A stretch of 14,452 nt of DNA from Kosmotogaceae bacterium UBA1373 (GCA_002305955.1 DBRH01000020.1:103445-117896); one strand, 5' to 3'; counted from the first letter of the stretch, positions 1-6,785 are shown. Numbers and translations are program-made. Notes: generated by a model not told the origin, from the letters alone.

Positions 1-37
1 AAGAGAGAGAGAAAGAGAGAGAGTGAAGCGAACTCTC
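1..37. repeat. GA-rich low-complexity run with a small hairpin
   Basis: Positions 1-23 are almost entirely alternating G and A. The end of the run, GAGAGT at 19-24, pairs perfectly with ACTCTC at 32-37 around a 7-base loop. A short pyrimidine-rich stretch follows but no real T-run. It could be the tail of a terminator for a gene left of the window, or simple purine-rich sequence. No coding frame is supported here. Confidence 0.4.
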
Positions 38-94
38 GATGTTCTTTGCCGGCTCTTATCAATAATCTGCTACGCACAGCCCTAACAATGAGTC

Positions 95-123
95 CTGAAA
101 TCGACGGTTTTTCAGTCTATAAT
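95..123 (+). promoter_or_regulatory. Predicted sigma70-type promoter upstream of the flavodoxin-like gene
   Basis: A perfect TATAAT lies at 118-123. It is preceded, with a 17-base spacer, by CTGAAA at 95-100, which matches 4 of 6 bases of the TTGACA consensus. This would give an untranslated leader of roughly 90 bases before the gene starting at 220. No other convincing signal lies in 38-219. Confidence 0.55.
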
Positions 124-219
124 ATATGTGAGAGTATCTAAGAGGTCTGTCTTTTCTTATCCAGTGAGACATTCCATTCAGCGAGATTTTGTTAGACCGC
201 CAATGAGGAGGCGAAGAGC

Positions 220-753
220 ATGAAGTCAATAGTAATCTACTTTTCTTTCGATGAAAGCACCAGGACGCTGGCCGAGGCTATGGCGTCTTCGATCGGCGCT
301 GATTTGTTGAGACTGGTGCCTGCCGGGGATTTCGCTCGTACCTATTACCACCACGTGGAGAATCCCGAACAGATTAGATCGACACCCGGATACAATTCCG
401 AAAGGGAACACGTTTGGGGCAGCGAATCGGTAACCATGAACAACAAACCCGAACTCGAGCCTTACGATTTCGATCCTGGGCTTTACGAAATGATCATAAT
501 CGGCACGCCTGTATGGGCCCTCACTTACGCACCGCCGTTCAACACATTTCTCGAGAAGGCAGCCATTAAAGGCAAAAGGATCGCCCTCTTCTGTACGCAC
601 CAAGGAATTATAGGCGCAGCGCTGGAGGACCTGAAAAAAGCCCTTAAGGGAAACGAGATCGTTCAGGAGATCGATTTCGAATCGCCCGCCTCGAGAATGG
701 ACGAGTATGTTGAGACTTCAAGAGAATGGGCCCGGGAACTCCTTCATCTCTGA
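220..753 (+). CDS. Flavodoxin-like protein
   Basis: A 177-residue protein with a flavodoxin fold. It opens with a hydrophobic beta strand (SIVIYFSF, residues 3-10). The following DESTRTLAEAMA sits where flavodoxins have their FMN phosphate-binding loop and first helix. A second conserved block, IIIGTPVWALTYAPPFNTFLE, falls near residues 91-111, followed by the strand KRIALFCTH; these are the usual third and fourth strands around the isoalloxazine ring. The likely role is an FMN-dependent electron carrier or small quinone/NAD(P)H reductase in the cytoplasm; the partner is not evident. It has no signal peptide or membrane segment. The ATG at 220 is supported by GAGGAGG just upstream (about 204-210). 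It stands alone with its own promoter, and surE follows after a gap of about 110 bases. Confidence 0.8.
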   Translation: MKSIVIYFSFDESTRTLAEAMASSIGADLLRLVPAGDFARTYYHHVENPEQIRSTPGYNSEREHVWGSESVTMNNKPELEPYDFDPGLYEMIIIGTPVWALTYAPPFNTFLEKAAIKGKRIALFCTHQGIIGAALEDLKKALKGNEIVQEIDFESPASRMDEYVETSREWARELLHL

Positions 754-864
754 ATCCAAAAGCGGAAAGACGGACGCGGCTGAAAATGCGTTTCTGACTC
801 AGTCTCTGTATTGGCCGGTTGATGGGTCGATCGATACTTAAAGTTTATTGGGTGGTGAATTCAA

Positions 865-1701
865 TTGAAAGTACTTCTTACCAACGATGATGGCATTGAG
901 GCCGCGGGGATTCGGCTTCTCGCCAAAAGGCTCGCGCTCACTCACGATGTTACGGTTGTGGCTCCGGAAGGTAACCGGAGCGGTGTGAGCCATTCAATTA
1001 CGTGGTTGACTCCCGTGAGAATACGAGAAAAGGCTTCCGTGGAAGGTGTCAGTTCCTTCTGCACGAGTGGCACGCCGGCAGACTGCGTAGTGGCCGCCTT
1101 CACTCTCTTCGGCAAGAACGGTTTCGACATAGTGGTGAGCGGGATCAACCACGGGCAAAACCTGGGAGTGGACATAAGATATTCGGGTACCATCTCGGCA
1201 GCGCTAGAAGCGAGAACCCTTGGCATTCCGGCGATCGCCGTTTCGGTAGTGTCTGAAGAGAACCCCGATTTCTCAGCCGCTCTGGATTTTGTCGATAAAT
1301 TCATACTTTATTACGACTGGAGAAAATTACCAAGGTACACCGTTCTCAACGTAAACGTACCCTCTGTTCCGCGGCAGAATATTTACGGAATAGCGCGTAC
1401 CAGACCGGGTGGACTTGTAAAGAGGCGCTGGTTCGAAAAGAACACCAATGAGTGGGGCGAGCCGGTTTATTGGATGAGAAGAGAGATAATCTACGAATCG
1501 GAAGAGTCCGATCTAGATTTCAGGAGCGTGACGGCCGGCTTCATCTCCGTCAGCCCCATCGATTTCTTCCAGGGCTGCGATGAGGAATACAACGAAGATC
1601 TCGAAAGCGATCTGCGTTCCTTCGGCGATATCTGGCTAGATCGTAACGATCCCAATACACGAGAGTTTTCCAATGGGCGACGCCTGAAAGATACGGTATA
1701 G
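865..1701 (+). CDS. surE: 5'/3'-nucleotidase SurE (survival protein E)
   Basis: SurE is a divalent-metal-dependent phosphatase that removes phosphate from nucleoside 5'- and 3'-monophosphates, and in some species from short polyphosphate. The N-terminus MKVLLTNDDG carries the family signature. The metal ligands can be placed at D8, D9, S39 (in NRSGVSHS) and N95 (in SGINHGQNLG), the positions I know from the Thermotoga maritima enzyme. SGTPADC (residues 68-74) and YSGTISAALEA complete the active-site region. The start is TTG at 865, supported by GGTGGTG at 851-857 and by alignment to the family start. At 278 residues it is longer than many SurE proteins (about 250). The extra length is a charged C-terminal tail from about residue 250. 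The 754-864 gap shows no clear terminator and only a weak promoter candidate. Confidence 0.95.
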   Translation: MKVLLTNDDGIEAAGIRLLAKRLALTHDVTVVAPEGNRSGVSHSITWLTPVRIREKASVEGVSSFCTSGTPADCVVAAFTLFGKNGFDIVVSGINHGQNLGVDIRYSGTISAALEARTLGIPAIAVSVVSEENPDFSAALDFVDKFILYYDWRKLPRYTVLNVNVPSVPRQNIYGIARTRPGGLVKRRWFEKNTNEWGEPVYWMRREIIYESEESDLDFRSVTAGFISVSPIDFFQGCDEEYNEDLESDLRSFGDIWLDRNDPNTREFSNGRRLKDTV

Positions 1702-1810
1702 GAACACATTTATAGACAGGGGAAACCGTTCTCGAATAGTACAGATTGTTAACTATTTCACATATCTTTATTCAATATTTTCATTGTGGGCAAACAAACT
1801 TATGGCAATC

Positions 1811-1819
1811 TGCTATAAT
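1811..1819 (+). promoter_or_regulatory. Extended -10 promoter of the dnaX operon
   Basis: TGCTATAAT at 1811-1819 combines a perfect TATAAT (1814-1819) with the TGn extension. The base sequence 17 to 18 positions further upstream is a poor -35 match, which the extended -10 can offset. The surrounding 1702-1813 stretch is AT-rich, as expected of a promoter region. The transcript would start near 1826, leaving a short leader before dnaX at 1840. Confidence 0.6.
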
Positions 1820-1839
1820 TCAGTTGAACGGGTGATAAG

Positions 1840-3321
1840 ATGTCAGAGGTTCTATACAGAAAGTACAGGCCGAAAAACTTCAATGAGCTGGTTGGTCAGG
1901 ATCAGGTGAAGGAGATCCTGAATAAGTCTTTTGAAAAGGGTTCTGTCTCGCACGCCTATATCTTCTCGGGTTCTAGAGGAACGGGAAAAACCACTAGCGC
2001 CCGGATCTTTGCCAAGATGCTCAACTGCCTCTCCGAGTCGAGTGAAAAGCCTTGTGGTATATGTCAATCCTGTCTAGCTATCGATACGTCTTCTCACCTG
2101 GATGTCATCGAGCTTGACGCGGCTTCGTATCGGGGAATCGACGAAATCCGAAAGATAAGGGACTCCGCCGCCTATCGGCCGATTATGGGACGCTACAAGA
2201 TCTACATAATAGATGAATTTCACATGCTTACCCGCGAGGCCTTCAACGCTTTGTTGAAAACGCTTGAGGAGCCTCCGGAGAGAGTCGTCTTCGTTCTGGC
2301 CACGACGAACATCGAAAAGGTCCCCGAGACCATCCTATCCAGGTGCCAGATATTCACTTTCAAGACTTTGAGTGAAGAAGAGATCGTACTTTACCTAGAA
2401 AGAATCGCGACCTCTGAATCCTTCTCCTTTTCGAAAGACGCTCTGACAAGGATAGCCCGTGCCGCTCGTGGTGGGATGAGAGACGCGGTTAACCTCATGG
2501 AGAGGGTTGTGGCCTTCACTGGCTCGCTGGACGACCAATCGGTGAGGTTGACGCTTGGAATACTTCCCGATGAGGTAATCTCCAGTTTTTTGGCCGCCTT
2601 TTCAGGTGTCGATCCGAATCGATTGCTGAAAGTCTCGAAAGACATACTCGACGAGGGGCTTTCATACGAATCTCTGCTCGAACAATCGATAGACTTCCTG
2701 AAGGAAGGCTACGTTAAGAACATGATGCGAGGCAACCTGCAGATGATTTCGAGCCTCTGGGAAATACTCAAGGAGATGAAGTACGCCGAAGACAAAAAGG
2801 CCGTCTTCGAAGTAATGACCATATTGAAAAGTTTTGAACTGACCGGTCTGAAGGAAATCACCGGAGAGATCCTGGAAAAAAGTGATCATGAAGGCACGGC
2901 TGTTGCGAAGAAAGACACACAAGTCAAAGTCGAAGTCCTGCCACGTTCTACAGGAGGAGAGAATGTCTCGCGCGGCCCGGCCGAAATACTTCTGGATCAT
3001 CTCTACGAAAAAGACTTCACTTTGCTCTGGGTACTCCTCGGTCTTTCGAGGATAACTCTATCGGAAGATGGGGAATCGCTCAGTGTGGATAGCGACGATG
3101 GCTTTGTTGCAAAACTTATAGAAGAGAAGCTCGATATGATCAACGGCATCTCCACGGAAATAGTGGGGAAGCCTGTCTCCATCTCCAGAAACAAAAGCCC
3201 AAAAGCCCTCGAAAGCCTCGATAAAGACCAGCGGGCTTACGTCAAGAACTTCATGGATGTGCTCGGCTTGAGCGGTAACGGTGCGCTTGGAGAATTCAAG
3301 ATTGAAATAGAGGAGGACTGA
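1840..3321 (+). CDS. dnaX: DNA polymerase III subunit gamma/tau (DnaX)
   Basis: This is the ATPase of the clamp loader that places the sliding clamp on primed DNA. The 493-residue protein shows Walker A GSRGTGKT (44-51), the four zinc cysteines C63, C72, C75 and C78, and Walker B IIDEFHML with D125 and E126 (F replaces the more common V). Sensor 1 lies in VLATTN near 152-157, the SRC arginine finger at R168, and sensor 2 in GGMRDAVNLM (211-220). The collar domain runs to about residue 345. A polar linker follows (about 350-380), then a smaller C-terminal domain, as in tau forms. The ATG at 1840 has a weak SD (GGGTGAT). ybaB follows after one base. An A6G tract at codons 346-348 may shift reading to an immediate stop and give a short gamma-like product of 348 residues. 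Confidence 0.96.
   Translation: MSEVLYRKYRPKNFNELVGQDQVKEILNKSFEKGSVSHAYIFSGSRGTGKTTSARIFAKMLNCLSESSEKPCGICQSCLAIDTSSHLDVIELDAASYRGIDEIRKIRDSAAYRPIMGRYKIYIIDEFHMLTREAFNALLKTLEEPPERVVFVLATTNIEKVPETILSRCQIFTFKTLSEEEIVLYLERIATSESFSFSKDALTRIARAARGGMRDAVNLMERVVAFTGSLDDQSVRLTLGILPDEVISSFLAAFSGVDPNRLLKVSKDILDEGLSYESLLEQSIDFLKEGYVKNMMRGNLQMISSLWEILKEMKYAEDKKAVFEVMTILKSFELTGLKEITGEILEKSDHEGTAVAKKDTQVKVEVLPRSTGGENVSRGPAEILLDHLYEKDFTLLWVLLGLSRITLSEDGESLSVDSDDGFVAKLIEEKLDMINGISTEIVGKPVSISRNKSPKALESLDKDQRAYVKNFMDVLGLSGNGALGEFKIEIEED
2863..2885 (+). other. Candidate -1 recoding site inside dnaX (A6G followed by TGA in the -1 frame)
   Basis: The frame reads GAA AAA AGT at 2875-2883, with six A bases at 2876-2881 followed by G. 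A -1 slip of the AAA codon, or insertion of one A by RNA polymerase slippage, gives AAA AAG TGA, so translation stops at 2885. An SD-like GGAGAG lies at 2863-2868, seven bases upstream. The site falls at the end of the collar domain, where other bacteria make the gamma form. The phase differs from the canonical tandem A AAA AAG heptamer, so tandem tRNA slippage is less favoured than P-site or transcriptional slippage. Confidence 0.35.
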
Positions 3322-3322
3322 A

Positions 3323-3688
3323 ATGGCCAAAAAACTCAGAGGTCTTGGCGGTAGAAATTACGGAGGTTCGAAAAAGGGAACGAATATGAACGATCTCTTG
3401 AAGCAGGCTCAAAAGGCTCAAGAGGAAATGGACAACCTCGAGGACACCTTCAAGAACATAGAAGTGTCGGCTTCGGCCGGTGGAGGTGCGATCAACGTTG
3501 TGGCAACTTGCGATTACAGGATAAAATCAATAGAAGTCGATCAAGAATTAAAAGAAGAGGATTTTGAGATCGTCCAGGATCTCATAATCGCCGGAGTGAA
3601 CGAAGCACTGTCGGAAGTAACGAAAAAACGCGACGAAGAAACGGCAAAGGTAACTGGAGCACTGAATCTGCCGGACAATATTCTTTAG
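3323..3688 (+). CDS. ybaB: YbaB/EbfC family nucleoid-associated protein
   Basis: A small DNA-binding protein of the YbaB/EbfC family, which forms dimers and coats DNA. The family core is clear: MNDLLKQAQKAQEEMDNLEDTF (residues 22 onward) forms the long N-terminal helix. It is followed by VSASAGGGAINVVATCDYRIKSIEVD and a C-terminal helix with VNEALSEVTKKRDEETAKVTG. The ATG at 3323 lies two bases after the dnaX stop, with AGAGGAGG at about 3308-3316 as SD. The dnaX-ybaB pairing is conserved across bacteria; recR, which often follows, is absent here. The first 21 residues are Gly- and Lys-rich and precede the usual family start, so an internal start at M22 (3386) is an alternative, but the SD supports 3323. 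At 121 residues it is slightly longer than the typical 100-110. Confidence 0.93.
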   Translation: MAKKLRGLGGRNYGGSKKGTNMNDLLKQAQKAQEEMDNLEDTFKNIEVSASAGGGAINVVATCDYRIKSIEVDQELKEEDFEIVQDLIIAGVNEALSEVTKKRDEETAKVTGALNLPDNIL

Positions 3689-3700
3689 GAGGTGTAGCAG

Positions 3701-4696
3701 ATGCACAAAGTAGCAATAAACGGATTCGGAAGAATCGGAAGACTTGTTTTCAGAGAAATGATGGCGCGCGGGGGATTCGACATAGTTGCCATCAACGACT
3801 TGACTGACGCGGCGACCCTGGCCCATCTTCTCAAGTACGACTCGGTTCACGGAAGGTTTAAGGGAACGGTTCAGGCAAAAGAAGGGGCGATAGTTGTAAA
3901 TGGAAAAGAGATAAAGGTGTTTGCGGAGAAGAGCCCGACGAATCTGCCCTGGAAGGCCCTGGGAGTGGAGCTTGTCATTGAGTCCACGGGCGTTTTCACG
4001 AGTAAGGAAAAGACGATGCCCCATGTCGAAGCCGGCGCAAAAAAAGTTCTCATTACCGCCCCGGCCAAAGGAGCGGTTGACGCGACGATCGTTCTCGGAG
4101 TGAACGACGATGAGTTGAAGCCGGAGATGCAGGTAGTTTCCAATGCTTCTTGTACGACCAACTCGATAGCCCCGATCATAAAGGTGCTCAACGACAATCT
4201 GAAGATCGTGAAGGGATACCTCACAACGGTACACGCTTACACGAACGATCAAAGAATACTCGATCTTCCCCACAAGGACCTGAGAAGGGCCAGAGCGGCG
4301 GCTGCCAACACAATTCCCACCTCTACCGGAGCGGCCAAAGCGGTCGGTCTGGTGATTCCCGGGCTGAAAGGCAAGCTCGATGGAATAGCCATGAGAGTCC
4401 CCGTAACAGACGGTTCCATAACCGACCTGACGGTGATTGTTGAAAAGGAAACGACGGCCGAAGAAGTGAACGCTCTGATAAAGAAGGCCGCTGAAAATGA
4501 ACTCAAGGGAATTATAGAGTACTCCGAAGAAGAACTGGTGTCCTCGGACATCATCGGAACAACGGTTTCCGGCGTTCTCGACGGCAAGCTCACCTCTGCG
4601 ATGGGCAATCTCGTGAAAGTGTGCGCCTGGTATGACAACGAGTACGGCTATTCATGCAGAGTTGTCGATCTCGCAGAGAAAATGATGAAAATGTAA
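3701..4696 (+). CDS. gap: Glyceraldehyde-3-phosphate dehydrogenase, type I
   Basis: This enzyme oxidises and phosphorylates glyceraldehyde 3-phosphate to 1,3-bisphosphoglycerate with NAD+ in cytoplasmic glycolysis. The 331-residue protein has the Rossmann start INGFGRIGR (6-14) and the NAD-selecting D33 in INDLTD. The catalytic C151 is in SNASCTTN and its helper is H178 in TVHAYTNDQ. Phosphate-binding loops contain TSTGAAKAVG and the C-terminal helix ends AWYDNEYGYS. The length is normal for the family. The ATG at 3701 has an excellent SD, AGGAGGTG at 3687-3694, which overlaps the ybaB stop codon, so translation is probably coupled. It heads the gap-pgk-tpi block. A perfect palindrome follows the stop and may set its expression apart from that of pgk. 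Confidence 0.98.
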   Translation: MHKVAINGFGRIGRLVFREMMARGGFDIVAINDLTDAATLAHLLKYDSVHGRFKGTVQAKEGAIVVNGKEIKVFAEKSPTNLPWKALGVELVIESTGVFTSKEKTMPHVEAGAKKVLITAPAKGAVDATIVLGVNDDELKPEMQVVSNASCTTNSIAPIIKVLNDNLKIVKGYLTTVHAYTNDQRILDLPHKDLRRARAAAANTIPTSTGAAKAVGLVIPGLKGKLDGIAMRVPVTDGSITDLTVIVEKETTAEEVNALIKKAAENELKGIIEYSEEELVSSDIIGTTVSGVLDGKLTSAMGNLVKVCAWYDNEYGYSCRVVDLAEKMMKM

Positions 4697-4710
4697 CCGA
4701 AGCTTTCTGG

Positions 4711-4734
4711 AGCGGGGCCATTAATGGCCCCGCT
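4711..4734 (+). terminator. Perfect 24-base palindrome between gap and pgk (attenuator or RNA-stabilising hairpin)
   Basis: The 12 bases 4711-4722 are the exact reverse complement of 4723-4734. In RNA this gives at least a 9-bp GC-rich stem (AGCGGGGCC pairing with GGCCCCGCT) with an ATTAAT loop. Only TTTAAT follows, so the T-tract is short and termination is likely partial. It ends nine bases before the pgk SD (AAGGAGG, 4743-4749). It could reduce transcription into pgk or protect the 3' end of a gap message. Confidence 0.65.
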
Positions 4735-4757
4735 TTAATGAGAAGGAGGTTCAAAGT

Positions 4758-5975
4758 ATGGCTAAGAAGTTAACGCTTAAAGACGTCGAACTCAAAGGTA
4801 AAAAAGTTCTTGTAAGGGTCGATTTCAACGTTCCGCTGGACAAGACTACCGGGGAAGTGACCGACGACACGAGAATCGCGGCGGCCATTCCCACGATTGA
4901 ATATATAACCGGAAAGGGCGGGAAGGCAATTCTGGTCTCCCATCTTGGAAGACCCAAAGGGGGCAAAGATCCAAAGTACACCCTCAAGAACGTCGCATCC
5001 AGACTTGAAAAACTTATAGGAAAACCTGTCAAATTCGTCGATGACTGCATCGGTCCGGAGGTCGAAAAGGCCGTTTCCGATATGAAAGACGGCGAGATAC
5101 TTCTTCTGGAAAACGTTAGATTCTATCCCGAAGAGGAGAAGAACAACCCGGAATTCGCCGCGAAGTTGGCCGCTTTTGCGGACATCCATGTCAACGATGC
5201 CTTCGGAACGGCCCACAGAGGCCACGCTTCCAACACCGGGGTGGCGGCTCATCTGGTCAGTGTAGCGGGCTTTTTGATGGAAAAGGAAGTCGAAATGCTC
5301 GGCATGGCCATAGAGAATCCCGAACACCCTTACGTGGTGATACTGGGCGGTGCAAAAGTTTCCGACAAGATAGGCGTGATAACCAACTTGCTGGAAAAGG
5401 CCGATAGAATACTCATAGGAGGCGCCATGATGTTCACCTTTCTCAAGGCGCTGGGTAGAAACGTCGGCGATTCGCTCGTGGAAGACGACAAAATCGAACT
5501 GGCCAGAGAAATACTCGACAAGGCCTCAAGAAAGAAAGTCGATTTCGTGCTTCCTGTAGATGCGGTAACGGCAAGGGAAATTGCCGCCGGAGTCGAGAAG
5601 AAAGTCGTCATGACCGATGAGGGAATACCGGCCGGCTGGAAGGGACTGGATATAGGACCGAAAACCGTTGAACTCTTCAAATCGAAGCTTGCGGATGCCA
5701 AAACCGTCGTCTGGAACGGCCCCATGGGTGTATTCGAGATCGACGATTTCGCGAATGGAACGGAAACGGTTGCCAAAGCCCTTGCCACTCTAAAAAGCGC
5801 CGTTACGATAATCGGCGGTGGAGACAGCGCCGCGGCTATAAACAAGTTCGGACTGGCCGGGGAAGTATCGCACGTTTCGACCGGCGGCGGCGCTTCGCTG
5901 GAGATGCTTGAAGGTCGTGAAATGCCCGGTATAGAGAGTCTGGCGAATGCGACCGGAAAAAAAAACGAAGATTGA
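4758..5975 (+). CDS. pgk: Phosphoglycerate kinase
   Basis: PGK moves the acyl phosphate of 1,3-bisphosphoglycerate to ADP, the first ATP-yielding step of lower glycolysis. The 405-residue protein holds the substrate-binding residues D22 and N24 (VRVDFNVPLD), R39, H62 and R65 (SHLGRPKGG), R121 (ENVRFYP) and R154 (HRGHAS). The nucleotide-domain motifs are GGAKVSDKIGVI (K200, K204), WNGPMGVFE (E327) and GGGDSAAA (353-360). The ATG at 4758 follows AAGGAGG at 4743-4749. The family C-terminus is reached at about residue 398, and the last codons run GGA AAA AAA AAC GAA GAT TGA. The nine A bases 5957-5965 are a probable -1 recoding site, so two products are expected: PGK alone (405 residues) and a PGK-TIM fusion (655 residues). 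Confidence 0.97.
   Translation: MAKKLTLKDVELKGKKVLVRVDFNVPLDKTTGEVTDDTRIAAAIPTIEYITGKGGKAILVSHLGRPKGGKDPKYTLKNVASRLEKLIGKPVKFVDDCIGPEVEKAVSDMKDGEILLLENVRFYPEEEKNNPEFAAKLAAFADIHVNDAFGTAHRGHASNTGVAAHLVSVAGFLMEKEVEMLGMAIENPEHPYVVILGGAKVSDKIGVITNLLEKADRILIGGAMMFTFLKALGRNVGDSLVEDDKIELAREILDKASRKKVDFVLPVDAVTAREIAAGVEKKVVMTDEGIPAGWKGLDIGPKTVELFKSKLADAKTVVWNGPMGVFEIDDFANGTETVAKALATLKSAVTIIGGGDSAAAINKFGLAGEVSHVSTGGGASLEMLEGREMPGIESLANATGKKNED
5957..5966 (+). other. Probable programmed -1 frameshift site (A9 run) joining pgk to tpi
   Basis: Nine A bases occupy 5957-5965 near the end of pgk. In the pgk frame 5957-5963 reads A AAA AAA, a slippery heptamer at which both P- and A-site tRNALys can re-pair after a -1 slip. 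The -1 frame then runs AAA CGA AGA TTG ATG GTG GCC into tpi without a stop. That frame is open from 5921 and holds no ATG, GTG or TTG before 5972. A run of nine A bases can also cause RNA polymerase slippage. Joined reading adds KRRL before MVAGNWKMNK and gives a 655-residue protein. Thermotoga maritima is known to make a PGK-TIM fusion of nearly this size. Confidence 0.75.
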
Positions 5976-6724
5976 TGGTGGCCGGTAACTGGAAGATGAA
6001 CAAATCGCCCGGGGAGGCAAGGATGTTCGCCGGCTTTCTGGCCTCTTCGATAGGAGAAGAATCGTCTGTTGACGTAGTGGTCTTCCCGACCAGTCTGGCC
6101 GTTTCCGGTGTTGCAGACATGATGAAAGACACGAAGATCAAGGTCGGAGTCCAGAACATCCATCCGGCCGATGGCGGCGCTTTCACCGGAGAGATTTCTG
6201 TACCGATGTTGAAGGAACTGTACATCGATTACGTTCTCGTCGGCCACTCTGAAAGGCGTCAGCTCTTCGGGGAGACCGATGCACAGACCAACGAGAAGAT
6301 AAAGGCCGTCCTGAGAAACGGCCTGACGCCGGTCTTCTGTATCGGAGAGACTCTCGAGGAGAGAAAGGCTAACCTCACCAACAGCGTTCTGGAGAGACAG
6401 CTGAAGAACGGCCTTATGGGTTTTACAAAAGAGGAAGCCTCCGGAGTTATAATCGCCTATGAACCTGTCTGGGCCATAGGAACGGGAGTGGTGGCAACGC
6501 CGGAACAGGCTGAAGAGACGATGAAATACATCCGTCAATTCCTGGTCGGGCTCTACGATTACGACCTCGCAGAAAGCATCAGGATACTTTACGGAGGCAG
6601 CATAAAGCCCGATAACTTCGACTCTCTGGTGGCCATGGAAGATATAGATGGCGGCCTAGTCGGTGGAGCGAGTCTTCTCGAGAGCTTCGTACAGCTGGTT
6701 GCCATAGCCAAGAACCACGAATAA
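5975..6724 (+). CDS. tpiA: Triosephosphate isomerase, probably made as the C-terminal half of a PGK-TIM fusion
   Basis: TIM interconverts dihydroxyacetone phosphate and glyceraldehyde 3-phosphate. Counting from the ATG at 5975, the active-site residues are N5 and K7 (AGNWKMNK), H91 (GHSERR) and E163 (AYEPVWAIGTG, start of the mobile loop 6). LYGGSIKPDN and GGLVGGASL form the C-terminal phosphate-binding strands. Read alone from 5975 the protein is 249 residues and lacks the first few residues of beta strand 1 (families begin like MRKxIIAGNWKMN). A TTG at 5972 is the only other in-frame start. Neither has a good SD, since the upstream bases are the A9 run and CGAAGATTG. Reading from pgk by a -1 shift supplies KRRL and restores a normal N-terminus. 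The ATG overlaps the pgk TGA by one base (TGATG), so reinitiation could yield some free TIM. Confidence 0.96.
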   Translation: MVAGNWKMNKSPGEARMFAGFLASSIGEESSVDVVVFPTSLAVSGVADMMKDTKIKVGVQNIHPADGGAFTGEISVPMLKELYIDYVLVGHSERRQLFGETDAQTNEKIKAVLRNGLTPVFCIGETLEERKANLTNSVLERQLKNGLMGFTKEEASGVIIAYEPVWAIGTGVVATPEQAEETMKYIRQFLVGLYDYDLAESIRILYGGSIKPDNFDSLVAMEDIDGGLVGGASLLESFVQLVAIAKNHE

Positions 6725-6738
6725 GGTATTTCGAATTC

Positions 6739-6774
6739 ATAGCCGCCCCGAAGGGCGGCTATTTAGTTTTCTTT
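6739..6774 (+). terminator. Rho-independent terminator after tpi
   Basis: A perfect 10-bp stem, 6739-6748 pairing with 6753-6762, has a CGAA tetraloop and is followed by the T-rich stretch TTAGTTTTCTTT (6763-6774). It starts 14 bases after the tpi stop and ends the dnaX-to-tpi transcription unit. Confidence 0.9.
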
Positions 6775-6785
6775 ACCGGCTCAAA

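Noticed and set aside
811..838. A promoter for surE (TTGGCC, 16 bases, GATACT)
   Set aside because: Both boxes match poorly and the gap of 111 bases could equally carry read-through from the flavodoxin-like gene. Not strong enough to list.
5957..5965. The pgk/tpi frame change as a simple sequencing error in an A-run
   Set aside because: Possible in principle, since homopolymers are error-prone, but both frames end or start sensibly (pgk at a normal C-terminus with TGA, tpi overlapping by TGATG), and a PGK-TIM fusion is known in Thermotoga. Kept as recoding, with raw reads as the test.
5330..6538. A 402-codon open frame on the minus strand across pgk and tpi
   Set aside because: It lies opposite two unmistakable glycolytic genes, has a low-complexity Ser/Pro/Phe-rich product with no recognisable motif, and no promoter or SD. 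It reflects codon bias of the + strand genes.
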